Source of the DNA: an uncultured Roseovarius sp.
GTDB lineage: Bacteria > Pseudomonadota > Alphaproteobacteria > Rhodobacterales > Rhodobacteraceae
Direction of reading: 5' to 3'
DNA length: 64,000 nucleotides
Assembly (NCBI GenBank): GCA_951812895.1
Contig: OX638333.1
Location: forward strand, 1,540,366 to 1,604,365
Part shown: one piece after another, positions 47,422 to 58,000 of the stretch
Layout: each line of letters begins with the position of its first letter
Numbering within the stretch: position 1 is the first letter of the stretch
Position numbers and translations under genes: made by a program
Notes under the pieces: generated by a model
The model's database searches: none
The model's input: only the letters and a program-made list of their open reading frames with translations
Told to the model about the DNA's origin: nothing

Positions 47422-48075
47422 ATGTGGGATGTTGTGGCAAATAATCAGCGGCCCAAGTTGTCGCATCTTGCCGCTCATACCGCGAATGACAACTTGATCC
47501 TGCTGTTCCGGGCGCTCTTGCAGCTTCCCGATGCCGAAGATTACTTCCCTGAACTTGTGCGGGTCAATGGCCGGGTGCATCGTCGAGACGAGAACGGTAG
47601 TTTAACCGACCTTGAAGTGGAGACGCCAACCGGACCTGGCGGGCGTCGACAGTTGCAGCGGTTTATGAAATTTCTGAACGCTCGGCGCCTTGAACATGAC
47701 CGACAGGAAGTTCTCCAATCTGCGCGTGTGATCCATTGGGCAATGCAAAAAGCGTCTCAGCGAGATCTGCAGGTCGCCGTTTCGAATGATATCCTGCAGC
47801 GCAAGATGACGAACCGATATGCGCGTTGGTATGATTTGGATGGCGAATCCGATGTGATCTGTGCGGTTATCGCTGACATTCACCATCAGGGACGTGCCTC
47901 TAAATCGCGAGTGCGGGCGGCCTTGGCTGCGAGCGATCCGCTCGAGCGGTTGATCACAATTAATCCGAACTATACCAATCGCAGTCGTGACCTTCGCGAT
48001 AAAATTGATGCAATGATCGCCAACAACCAACTTGGGACTCTGCGTTATGACTCTGGCCTCAATGAGTTTGTGTAG
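47422..48075 (+). CDS. Hypothetical protein of the accessory region
   Basis: A 217-residue protein of unknown family, divergent from the RTX gene by 228 bases. It is mostly helical, with a central basic segment (GGRRQLQRFMKFLNARRLEH) and the ending LRDKIDAMIANNQLGTLRYD. The ATG at 47422 has no good Shine-Dalgarno, so a leaderless transcript or a trimmed start is possible. Coding character is supported by its length and unbroken frame in DNA with ordinary base composition. No function is offered. Confidence 0.55.
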   Translation: MWDVVANNQRPKLSHLAAHTANDNLILLFRALLQLPDAEDYFPELVRVNGRVHRRDENGSLTDLEVETPTGPGGRRQLQRFMKFLNARRLEHDRQEVLQSARVIHWAMQKASQRDLQVAVSNDILQRKMTNRYARWYDLDGESDVICAVIADIHHQGRASKSRVRAALAASDPLERLITINPNYTNRSRDLRDKIDAMIANNQLGTLRYDSGLNEFV

Positions 48076-48884
48076 ATTCGAAGCTCTACTAAGGCGCAGT
48101 TGGCGGGCCGATGAACGAGTCGCCGTAATCAAATGTATTTAACTAATGTTTATGATGCTTGGACAAAGCGTGCATCACTTTCACGTAGGGCTCTCAATTC
48201 ATGATTCAATTGCTATTCTGTGGTGTATGCGGGCGGAAGCGAGTTTGGCGTTTAAGCTACAATCAAATACGATTGGGCAATCTGTCGACCCAGTTCGCTG
48301 GATGCGCTACAAGTGAATATACCTGAACAAAGAAGAATATCGGGCAGGAGGGGACCCACATACAACGGATAATCGTTTGGTTTCAAAACATTATCTACTG
48401 TGTGGCTTTGCATGATACCCACATTGATACCCCCAAGGTAGGAAATTGTTCAAAAGTTCGAATATCTTACGGGGACCAATCTTCTGATCATTAGGTCTCA
48501 TGGACGAATATAGCAGAACACGAAAGCGCTTCCGATTCGGAGCCAACTCTTGGCGAAATGGCGCGCTGTGAGATGAAATCAGACCATCACCCACCGAACG
48601 TTAAGAAATGCTGCAATGCGAAAATCGGCCGCTTCTCTAATTGGGTGTTTGGGTCAAGCTCATTTTCCTTTTTAGTTTTGGGTTTTGTCGCTCATCCGGG
48701 TCACGCTTCTCTTCGCAGTCTGATTGATGCTCAGGTGGCACCGCTGCACGCATATGTCGGATCGGTTGTGGAGAGCCCCGCTAAGAGACGCGCTTCACGT
48801 GGCGCAGCAGTCATTTTCGGCTTCATCCACGAACCTCGTCCGGTGAGGGACGACCCCGCTCGGTTTGGTGGTGGGTGGTTCAGA
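48076..48884. other. Gene-poor stretch with repeat copy 2 and mobile-element debris
   Basis: About 800 bases between the hypothetical gene and the IS110 transposase. It contains the second copy of the 200-bp repeat. The frame at 48558-48947 overlaps the transposase end and has no motif. The last 50 bases probably include one end of the IS110 element. Confidence 0.55.
48341..48540. repeat. Diverged 200-bp direct repeat, copy 2 (right side of accessory region)
   Basis: This aligns gaplessly with 33401-33600, in the same orientation and 14,940 bases away. It carries GATACCC-ACATTGATACCCC and the minus-strand 36-codon ORF (48501 to 48391) ending at the same TAA. Highest identity lies at CAGGAG-GGGACC, TTATCT, GATACCC, TTGATACCCC, TCTTAC and AGCAGAAC. 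Confidence 0.6.
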
Positions 48885-49922
48885 TCATGCCGTACCCTCC
48901 ACCATTTCCGGACGGAATTCAGTGCCATCTGCCCACATGCGGTGTAGCAAAACAGCCAGTTTACGTGCGACGGCGACGACAGCGCGACGTCTGCCTTTGG
49001 TCCGCATCAGGCGCGTCCCCCAGGTTTTGATCTGTGACCCGGCCATCGTGCGCATGAGCAGTGCATTTGCCGCCGCGTATAAAGTTGCGCGAACGTCTCT
49101 GTCACCCGCCTTTGATATTCGGCCGGGATTGTCATGTTCACCCGACTGGAAACGGCGCGGTGTCAGCCCAAAATGTGCGGCCACCGTGCGGGATCGCTTG
49201 AAGCGGTCAGGATCATCGACAGCCGCCTTGAAGGTCAGCGCTGCGATCGGCCCGACACCCGGCACAGTCATCATCCGCATGCAGACCTCATCGTGACTTG
49301 CAGCGCGTTTGACGCGCCGGTCCAGTTCCAGGAAGTGCTGATACAGAACAAGGCGTGCATCTAGCAGCGGAAGCATAGCATGTGCCAGAACATCATCCAT
49401 CTCGATCATCGGGCGGACAACACCGTCAAAGCTGCCATGCTTCACGGTCTTGGGCAGGCGGATGCCGAAGATTTTCAGCAACCCGCGAACTTCATTGGCC
49501 AGATCAATCGTTTTGTTAAGTAGGGCTTTACGGGTGCTGAGCAATGCACGATAGCCATGGGCCTTCCGGCTCTTCATGTGCACAGGGCTGAACCATCCGG
49601 TGCGCAGGATCTGCGCAATTCCTCGGGCGTCATTCTTGTCGGTCTTGTTGCGCATCGCAGACAGCGCCGCATTCACCTGACGCGCTTCCATGCACACGAC
49701 GTCGAAGCCCTCATTGGTCAAGCCAAAGAAAAGGTGCTGGCTCATCGTGCCCGCCTCGAAGCCAACTCGCTCAATCGGATAAGCAAAATCCGTCAAGCAC
49801 TCCGCAATGTCGCCAACCTCGCACAGCAGATCGCGCTCAAGCATCACCTTGCCCTTGCTATCAACGATGCAAAGCGCGCACGACCGCAGCGACACATCCA
49901 GTCCGGCAAAATATTCCATCAT
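48885..49922 (-). mobile_element. IS110-family transposase gene
   Basis: A 345-residue DEDD transposase. The N-terminal RuvC-like domain has GLDVSLRSCALCIVDSKGKV, GFEAGTMSQHLF and NKTDKNDARGIAQIL; the C-terminal Transposase_20 domain has MTVPGVGPIAALTFKAAV and AHFGLTPRRFQSGEHD, with the conserved Ser of that region probably in RRFQSGE. The frame is intact, so the element may be active. IS110 elements lack terminal inverted repeats, so the exact ends are not visible; they lie roughly near 48830 and 50000. It acts by bridge-RNA-guided recombination in characterised relatives. Confidence 0.9.
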
Positions 49923-50198
49923 CAGTCTCCCTTGTTCACAGCTATCCTGTGATCCTACCGGGAGCTCAACCTCAGATCAGGGTCAGCCCAATTACACATG
50001 CTATGAGCCCATACCTCCCAAATGTTGCGCTTTGTCAGACAAACCAAGAAGCGCTAAGAACAGACAAAGCGGTGTGCTCACGATGTCAATCCGAATTTGT
50101 TGCCAAGTTGTGGAGGACAATACTATTATTAGCACACAAGTTTTCGAACTCTTGCTTTGCTTGTATTTCGATAACCTACTTTTTAGGGGGACGTTGTA
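49923..50198. ncRNA. Candidate bridge-RNA / left-end region of the IS110 element
   Basis: A non-coding stretch directly upstream of the transposase start. In IS110-group elements the bridge RNA is transcribed from the non-coding end upstream of the transposase. The inner part (about 49923-50000, with TCCTACCGGGAGCTCAACC) is the candidate. I could not define the RNA ends or loops by hand. The remainder holds the promoter of the membrane protein gene at 50199. Confidence 0.3.
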
Positions 50199-51896
50199 TT
50201 GGCTCGTGAAATTTTCCACCCATATGAAAGAGTTGTCTGGCACTTAACCGAACAATTAGCTGAAACGGCGGATATCTCGGCCTTGGCACGGTTGCAGACC
50301 GTAACGGCGAGATTGCTTGCAAAGCAATCCAAGACAGTCTCACTTTCCAGATACAAGGCACGGGGTTTGACAGCGGGAAACCAGGCCCAGCTTGACCGGA
50401 TGCAGGCGATGAAAGACGCGGTTGCAAACGGATTATCCCAATCAAACGGTGACGTAACTGCCTATCCCGAGCGGGTAGCGATATGGCCGTTGGATGATAA
50501 CGAAAAAGCCGTGGGGTCCCTGCCCAAGGGGAGCGGTTGGTTCGGGAAGGAAAGCCCGACGCATGTTTTCCGGTCCCGGTCTGGTGAGATCAAATTCGGA
50601 TATTTCGAGTCGTCGGAGCCACCCGATGAAGGTGTCGCACGTGTCGTGATGCATTCGCAGATACCCGTGGCGCAGACCATGCCGGTGAAAAGCAGTTGGG
50701 CATGGATGGTGGGTGTTGCGGCGGTTGTCTTGTTCATTTTTGCAATGGGCAGTGCGTTCGGGACCGGGCATCTTCTGGGCAAAACATATGATGTGATACG
50801 TCTCGCGCAGAACGATCCGGAGGACCGGTTGAGTACTGCCCTTGTGCAGCTTTGCGAAGGTCAGGGGGCCGGAGCGCAGTCCGGCCTTTGCGTGAAAGAT
50901 GGAGATATAGGCGATGCGCTTGCTGAGTGCACGTCGGAGATGATCGTTGAGACACCGCTTGACGATGACGAAAAACTTGTTTTTCAGAACCGCTGTCACA
51001 TCGTGTGGGAGACAGCGTTGCACTTGGCAGACGCGTCAGATTTCCAGCCCAAGGGTGGGTTCGGTGCCGCGTTGCATGGCGTGACGGAGTTCATAACAGG
51101 GGCATTTACATTTGGTCGGTTCCGGGCGGAGACGATTGCGCAAAACCTCACGGTTTCGATTTCGCCCTTTTACCTGATGTCCGTAGCGGCTTTGGTGCTG
51201 TTGTTTGCTGCATTGGGGCTGGGAACGTCGGGGAGGCCTTCGGGCGTCTTTGTCAGCCCGCAGAACAGGGTGTCGCTGTCGCGCATTCAGGTTACCGCCT
51301 GGACGACGGTGCTGTTGTCGGGTTTTGCGACATATGCGGCCTTCAATATCGGCGTCGTCGGCGCGCAATGGCTTGACGTCTTTGGGGAAGCGGAACCCAG
51401 CAGCGACGACACGTTGTTTCCGAAACTGGCAAGCTGGACCTGGGCGGTTCTGGGCATTGCTGTTGCATCGCCCTTGGCGTCCGGTCTGATCAAGGGTCAG
51501 AAATCGAACCTGTCGGAAAGCGAGATTCAGGAGGTTCAGGCGGCAGAGACGCAGCATGCGTTCCGTCTGGGTGCGCTTTCGGTCAATGCATTTCCCGGTC
51601 AGGCCACGATTGCCGATATTTTCTTCGGAGAGGACACATTTAACTTTACACGCGTGGATATCTCCAGAACGCAGCTTGTGATTATCACGCTGATCCTGCT
51701 TTACACCTATGCCAGCTGGCTGATCATGAGTATGGGAAACATCACTCGGGTCCAGATCCTCGAGGCCTTTCCGAGGGCGCAGCCGGTTTTGGAAACCTTC
51801 CCGAACCCGGGGCCCACTTATGTGGGTCTTCTGGCCCTGACGCATGGGGCCTATATTTTCGGGAAGTTGCAGGATGGGAAGCCAGTGGATGAGTGA
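50199..51896 (+). CDS. Multi-pass membrane protein, unknown function
   Basis: A 565-residue protein from a TTG at 50199 behind AGGGGGA. A soluble N-terminal part (1-165) is followed by membrane segments at about 166-189, 324-343, 366-388, 411-431 and 491-511, with a last hydrophobic stretch at 540-556. Two segments are introduced by the same S-R-x-Q pattern (SLSRIQVTAWTTVLLSGFAT; DISRTQLVIITLILLYTYAS), and the end PGPTYVGLLALTHGAYIFGK recalls the LLGISxxxYxxGK ending of a widespread uncharacterised membrane family. The 324-aa-preceding loop has four Cys (LCEGQG, LCVKDG, AECTSE, NRCHIV). It converges on the giant gene at 52066. Confidence 0.72.
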   Translation: MAREIFHPYERVVWHLTEQLAETADISALARLQTVTARLLAKQSKTVSLSRYKARGLTAGNQAQLDRMQAMKDAVANGLSQSNGDVTAYPERVAIWPLDDNEKAVGSLPKGSGWFGKESPTHVFRSRSGEIKFGYFESSEPPDEGVARVVMHSQIPVAQTMPVKSSWAWMVGVAAVVLFIFAMGSAFGTGHLLGKTYDVIRLAQNDPEDRLSTALVQLCEGQGAGAQSGLCVKDGDIGDALAECTSEMIVETPLDDDEKLVFQNRCHIVWETALHLADASDFQPKGGFGAALHGVTEFITGAFTFGRFRAETIAQNLTVSISPFYLMSVAALVLLFAALGLGTSGRPSGVFVSPQNRVSLSRIQVTAWTTVLLSGFATYAAFNIGVVGAQWLDVFGEAEPSSDDTLFPKLASWTWAVLGIAVASPLASGLIKGQKSNLSESEIQEVQAAETQHAFRLGALSVNAFPGQATIADIFFGEDTFNFTRVDISRTQLVIITLILLYTYASWLIMSMGNITRVQILEAFPRAQPVLETFPNPGPTYVGLLALTHGAYIFGKLQDGKPVDE

Positions 51897-51963
51897 TGTT
51901 GCGGTCCGTTTTTAGCTGACGGACGCGAAGCACTGGCGGAATAGGTCAGGCAGGCGCCGCCCT

Positions 51964-52064
51964 ATAGCGTTTCGCGTTTAACTTGAAACATCACGCATCA
52001 CTTAATGGGCCCAAAATCTTTGATTTGAGGCAGCGTTAGGTGACACGAGGTTAACGCGAAATGC
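51964..52064. repeat. Imperfect inverted repeat between convergent genes
   Basis: AGCGTTTCGCGTTTAAC (51966-51982) pairs with GTTAACGCGAAATGCT near 52050-52064, giving a long-range stem of about 15 pairs with one wobble. The left arm and its continuation match the ptsN-downstream element at 9006 in about 23 of 30 positions. A dispersed intergenic repeat with terminator-like placement. Confidence 0.5.
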
Positions 52065-52065
52065 T

Positions 52066-55000
52066 TTAGTCTTCGATCTCTCTCCAGTGCAATTTCATGT
52101 CATCGCCCAGCCATGCCGCACCTGTTGAAGCTTCTTTCTGCAATGCGAAGCGCTTGAGGCCCTTTTCGCGCGAGGAGAAGCCGTTCCACTGAAACAGCGC
52201 GCGGCGTCTCACGATGCCATTTACCATGTCTTTTGGGTCGACCAGTTGGACAAGGAACGGGTCTGGGCTTGTGACCTGCATCGGCGCGTGAACCCGGTCC
52301 GGCTTGTCCTGTTCTTCATGCAAGGACAGAAGGTGATAGATCGCGGGGTTGGGCGGAAGCAACGGGCGATCCGCGATATCCAGAACCAGGTTCAGCGGCG
52401 GCCCGTCCTGGCCGATGTTGATCGTGATTTTCAGGCGATCCTTGTCCTGAAGGGAGAAAGGAATGTTTTCAGCTGTCATCAGGGCAAGCCTGAGCGGCAA
52501 ACCGAGGAAGTAATTGCCGGACCGTTTCAGACCGCCGCCACCGCTTTGAACAAGCGGTACGCTTTTTTGCGTGCCCGGTCGTTGCAGTTCGTAGCTGACC
52601 GAGAGTTCGTGTTGCGCGCCGTTCTGGTTCAGAATGATATTGTCCGATGTTCCGTCCATGAATGTCGCCTCGGGATCAGTCCCCTGGCCCTTGGCCGCGA
52701 GTGCGACGCCCATTTCGACAAAGGCGTCGGGGCGCACCTCGGGGCTTTCGGCCAGCAACAGGATCTCGTCCTTGCCGCCTTCAAGATCCTCGCGTTGGAG
52801 TTTCGGCTGGCCTGTCAGGATATCGTTGTAGGCGGGGTCTTCGAAACGGATATAAGCGGTTTGTTCAATGAGCCGTCCACCTGCGCGCCAGAGCCAGAAG
52901 GCCACCTGTCGGGTCAGGCCAGAATTTTCTAGAAGCAGGGTCAGTTTCAGGCGTGTTCCGGAGGGCAGGGCGGCGAGTTCCCTGATGGATTCTGTCGGGG
53001 CGGCATCTGAGTTTTCGCGGGGCCGGAAATCGGAAAACACGATTGGATCCCCCGGCTTGATCTTGGGCGTTCCTGTCAGATCGGCCACAAACACGCGACC
53101 GTTCAGATCAAGTGCGGCCTCTTGTACGGTCCAGGCTGGTGCAGTCTCTCCGATGTCTCCGAAGACCTCGGCCACATCCACCTTGATCGCGCCGTCCCAA
53201 TCCGCAGGCATCAGGCCCTGTTCAGGTGCCGACAGTTTGAGCCGATAGGCAAATTTGGCGCGCGGGTCGCGGGTCAGGGCGTCTTTGGCCGGGGAAAGGA
53301 CATCTCGGGCAGCGGCCCCGCCAAACAGCATGGCTTCGGGCGATTTGGTCGGGTTGAAGGCAAAGGGTTCAAAGGCGCTTGCAACAGGTCGGTCGTTTGT
53401 ACCCAGCTCCACCGGACGCGGTGCCCGGATCCATTGGGGCACTTCTGACACGGAACGCCGGGCTGCTTTGGCAGTTGTCGGAGAATCGATGCCCGTTCGT
53501 TGCGCTAGGAACGCGCCAGAGCGAGGGGCCACCACGGTCTGCAAAAGGAAGGCCGGTATGATTGAGTTGGACGCCAGCGCGCTTGCATCCGGGGCGATAA
53601 CATCACCCGCGCGCGATGACAGGAAGGCGGCGGGCAACGCTGCATTGGTTGCGGGGGGCAGGGCTTGTGTGATCCGGGTGTTTGAACCGTTTTGTGCCGC
53701 CGAATCTTTGTAACTTCGGAAGGCAAGGGTTTCGCGATTGGTCACCCATAGCGGGTCGGACTGATGCCTGCGCGTACCTGCTGGTCGTGCGACTCCGAAA
53801 CTTGCACCGCTCGCCGTCAGCTTCAAATTGGTTTGGCCACTTTCAGGAAGCGCACCTTCTGTGTCGGTCAAAGTGGCGGAATGTACTCCGAGCGCGGTAA
53901 AGCCATCCTTCGTGGACATCGCGGCACCGTCTTCGATGAGGGGCGGTGAAGTGCTTCTTTGCGGCTGAGGCGCACCGGCATTGTTAGTGAGGGACAGGGG
54001 TTCCACAATGCTCTGCATTTCGGGGGTTTGCGATGCTACGATCCGCATGTGTTTTGGCCATGCCTGCGACGGGCTGGCCCCCTCGGCAACGGTCAAAAGC
54101 GCCGATGATAGCCCGGGCGCAGACCGTGCCAGGGTTGTTTCGCCCCATTTCAGAATTTGCTGCGGCACCTTTTGGTCCGTGTCGCTGGAGAACCGGTTTT
54201 GATCTACGGTTAGCTGGGCAATCGTCTCGACCCGGGATTCGTCGGCGCTCAGGGTTTGCAGGCGTAGGTGCCATTCGTCCGTCGGCGCTTGTGATATGGG
54301 CGGTGGCGGCAAAAGCAGGGTATGCATCTGCGCCAGGCGCTCGTCAGACCATGAAGCCGCATGTGCAGCAGCGGTGTAAAGCGGGATTTTGCGATCATGA
54401 CCGCGGTTGGTGATACTGTCGTCGAGCAGACTCTCACTCACCCAGCCGCTGGTGACAAAACCATAGGCCTCCTGCGGTTCGACCCTGCGATCGGGAAGAT
54501 CATAGAGGTGCGATAGCCAAAAAGCGGTTTCAGCCCAGAAACGATCCTCTTCCTGCGCTGTGTTATCGGCTGTCACTGTGACACGTGTGGCGGACTGGAA
54601 CAGGGGGCGGTGACGTTTGTCGGGATTGTCTTCGCTCAGATGATCAGCAAGCCCGGTTCTGGTTCGTCGTGCCTCGGCCGCTGCCTGACCCAGACGCGCG
54701 CGCAACCTTGTGCGTGTGGTGGCGGAGAATTCCGGCAATCCGTCCAGTCTTGCGTCATCCTTTGGTCGCGAGAATGTCTTGCCCTCGGCAATGCGGTCTA
54801 ACAGCCCGTCCGGGTCAAGTTTTGACAGGAAACCGGGTACTGAGACGAGGCGCATCCGGCGGTCAGCGCTGCCTGTGTCAGAGGCATTGAGCAGGTGATG
54901 GGCAGAGATGTCAGCAACCAGACCGTAGTCAGCGCCGTGGACATCAAGACTTTGCGCGAGTGCCTGCATATCCTGTGTGGTCAATCCCCAATGACCTGCT

Positions 55001-58000
55001 TGCGCGCTGGGCACGAGGTACTTGCGTGGGTCACTGATCTGGATCAGCGGGGCGAGGCTGTAGGTGTCCGTTTGCTGTGCGGCTTGCTCCAGTTCTTTTT
55101 TCAGTTTTGCCGGATCCCAAAGCGAAACCCTCTGAAAACAGGTCCAGCGATGCCAGGTGTCGGTGTTTTGGCCATCTGGTTCGGAGAGGAATCGCAGCGT
55201 GTGACCCACTTTGGCCAAAAGCCGCACCTGTCCCGAAGAAATGTCTTTCATCGCAACGCGGGCGCGATCAAAAGAAACCGTTGCACCATGCAAAATGCGG
55301 CCTTGCTGCGGTTCTGCGGTCAATGGGCTCTGGGTTTGATCCAGGGCGAGCTTGGGCCAGCTGAACAGGTTGTCCGCCTCGAAAACGCCGCTCAGACGCG
55401 CGAATTTGTTCTCCTCGGAGTTTTGGGAAGGCGCGGATTCAAACTGAAGAGACAGCTCTCCCCCGATCTGAAGGTGGAAGGCCTGAGACAGGTTGCCCGC
55501 TGGCTCCACCTTGCCCGGGGACCATGTCAAAGCTCCGAAGACGGCCCCTTCGCCGGACGTGATCGGAGCACCGAGCACGCGGGTATCAGCGCCGGAACTT
55601 GTCCACGTTACGCCGATTGACTGTGCATTTATGTCGACCTCTGTAGTGACGTCAAATTTCGCGCCGCTGATCGAGCATATGTCTGAGTTGCTCAAGACCT
55701 CTTCGTTCATTAGTCCGAGCGATTTGTCGACGTCCAATTCCACGTCGCCCGTCTTAAGCGTCATCTGTAAGCGGTACTCGGCCGAGATGCCTAAACCGAT
55801 CGTGTCGGGTAAAACAGGCAAGTTGACCGCGGCAAGGGGGCGCCAAGGCAGACCAGAGGGCGTTTTGAAGAACAGGTTTGCGTCGGATGCTTCCACTTGT
55901 GTGAGGGGCACCGTGAGGCTGCGGCCCCTGGCGAGCGTGCTTTTCTCGCCGATCCTGCCGCCCAGGCGGAAGCGCAGTTCGGTTTGTTCCACGTTGTAGG
56001 CGGACAAGCCCGTGCTGTCGCAGGACAACGTCAGCTTTTTGGCCATGAGATACGGCGCGCCGCCGATGACGTCGTCTTCATCGCGCAACGGCAGTGAGAG
56101 GTTCTCGATCGCCAGTGTCCAACTCAGCTGGTCGTCGATGGTCAGACCAGCTGTAACCGTCAGAATCGCGCGACCGGAACTTGCAAGAAATTCCTCGTCG
56201 CGATCACCGGGCAGGCCGATCTGCCCGACCAGTTCCGCCGATTTGAAGGCCCCGTTTTCCTTGGTGACTTTCAGCAGGGCAACGGGGTCGAACAAGAACA
56301 CCCCAAGTGCGATACCGCGTTGAATTTCGTCCTGTTCGGTCAATTGCGTCAAAGACCAGGTGAACCCATGGTCCAGCGCCTTGTCCGGGCGCGCGGCGAG
56401 GCTTGCCTTATCTTTGCCTGCGGGTGTGTCCTGGCTATCCGAGTAGGCCTCAATCAAATGGGCTGTGTCGTCGTCGAAATTCACATCGCGGAAGTGGAAC
56501 ACAGGCGCGATGGTTCCCAGAACTGGGGTGCAGAGTTTGAGGGGCTGGGCCAGAGAGACAAGCGTGCTGGACTGATCCGGAACAGCGTCCATGCTTGGCA
56601 GTGTCGGTGTTACCTTTCGGACCTTGCGCGAAATCAGATTCGATGTCGCTTCCGCTGGCGCATGGGCATAGCCGGCCTGATCGAAATGGGCATAACCGGC
56701 CTGACCGAAAGACGTGTCATTGCCATAAGCATCAAGCGCCCCGCGCGTCAGCCTGAACTGATCGCCTTGCTGATAGCTGAGCCCCATAAGGTCAGCCGTT
56801 GCCGGAAGGCCCGGCATCTCGCTTGGGGCCAAATCGCCCAGTTTCAGCGTTACCGACCCTATCGATTCTAACTCCGGGCGGCTTGATCCGGGCTCGTAGG
56901 CATTGCTTTCGCCATCTACCTCGGCCCGCGTAATGTCAGCGCTGTAAGACAGGTTTCCATCCCATTTGACGCCGTAAAAGTAGTCTGCAATCTTGCCGTC
57001 GCTTTGCAGGTCCTGCGCTTCGGGGGCGCAGAGTGCTAAGGCCCTTGCATGCCCGGTCCAGATTTCTGCCCATGCAGAGCGGTTCACATCCCCCGGGGCA
57101 TTGTAGGGCAGAGGTGTAAAGGCAAGCGGGGCGGCCTCGGCTTGGTCGTCTTCCTTCTCTAACGTGGCTTCTTCGTCATCGCTCGGCGGTTTTGGCGGCA
57201 GTTTGGCCAGGGTGTAGAACTCATCCGTCAGGGCGATATCGTGGCGATAGCGCGCGGTTACTGATGAGCTGATCCCGGCCCAGCCGTCAGTCCCGTTGTC
57301 TTCGAAACCCGGATAAAGCGTGACACTTGGCAGACTGGTCACGGCCTGACCGAACTCGACTTCGTTGCCGACACTGGAAAGAGGATGTGTGCCCTGAGCG
57401 GAACCAGTTGCAAGCCTGGGGCCCGGCACGGACATGTCAAAGGCATCTGCGAACAACAGGGTTTTCGCACTTTTGTTCAGAACCAGCGGAGCCAGTTCGC
57501 GCAAGGAAGAGGGTTGCCGGTCTGCCGGGCCGGTGGTGGCCAATGGCATGGTCTGGAACGTCGGTAGGTTGTCATGCCTGAGCCAGGCCCAGGGAACCGG
57601 TGCCGGGTCCGTCTCCGGCCGAACCCATTGCATGGTCAGGTCGGGCGTTCGGGTGTCTTCATCCAAGCGCGTTCCAAAGGCGGCACCGCTTTGCGGTGTG
57701 TCTGTACCCTCGCGCGGCATCAGGCGCAGGTTTTTGATCTGGGCAGAGATCTTCAGCGTGTTCTTGGCCCACAACTCGCGCTCGGCACCCGCCAAAAGGC
57801 CGGGGGTTATCGCATTTAGTCCGGTGGCTCGCAAAGCGCGGTCCTGAGATTCCGGAAGGATGCGGTCTTCGCTTTGGGCAAAGGCGGTGGCGGGTACGAT
57901 GCCGTCCATGGTTAAGCCCAGACGGTTCAGGTCCGCCTGTGCCGATCTGACAGTCCAACCCACATCGTAAAGTGCGATCTTGGTCCGAAACGACGCTTGT

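Noticed and set aside
48558-48947. 129-codon plus-strand frame next to the IS110 gene
   Set aside because: It overlaps the transposase 3' end, has no recognisable motif and passes through probable element-end DNA.
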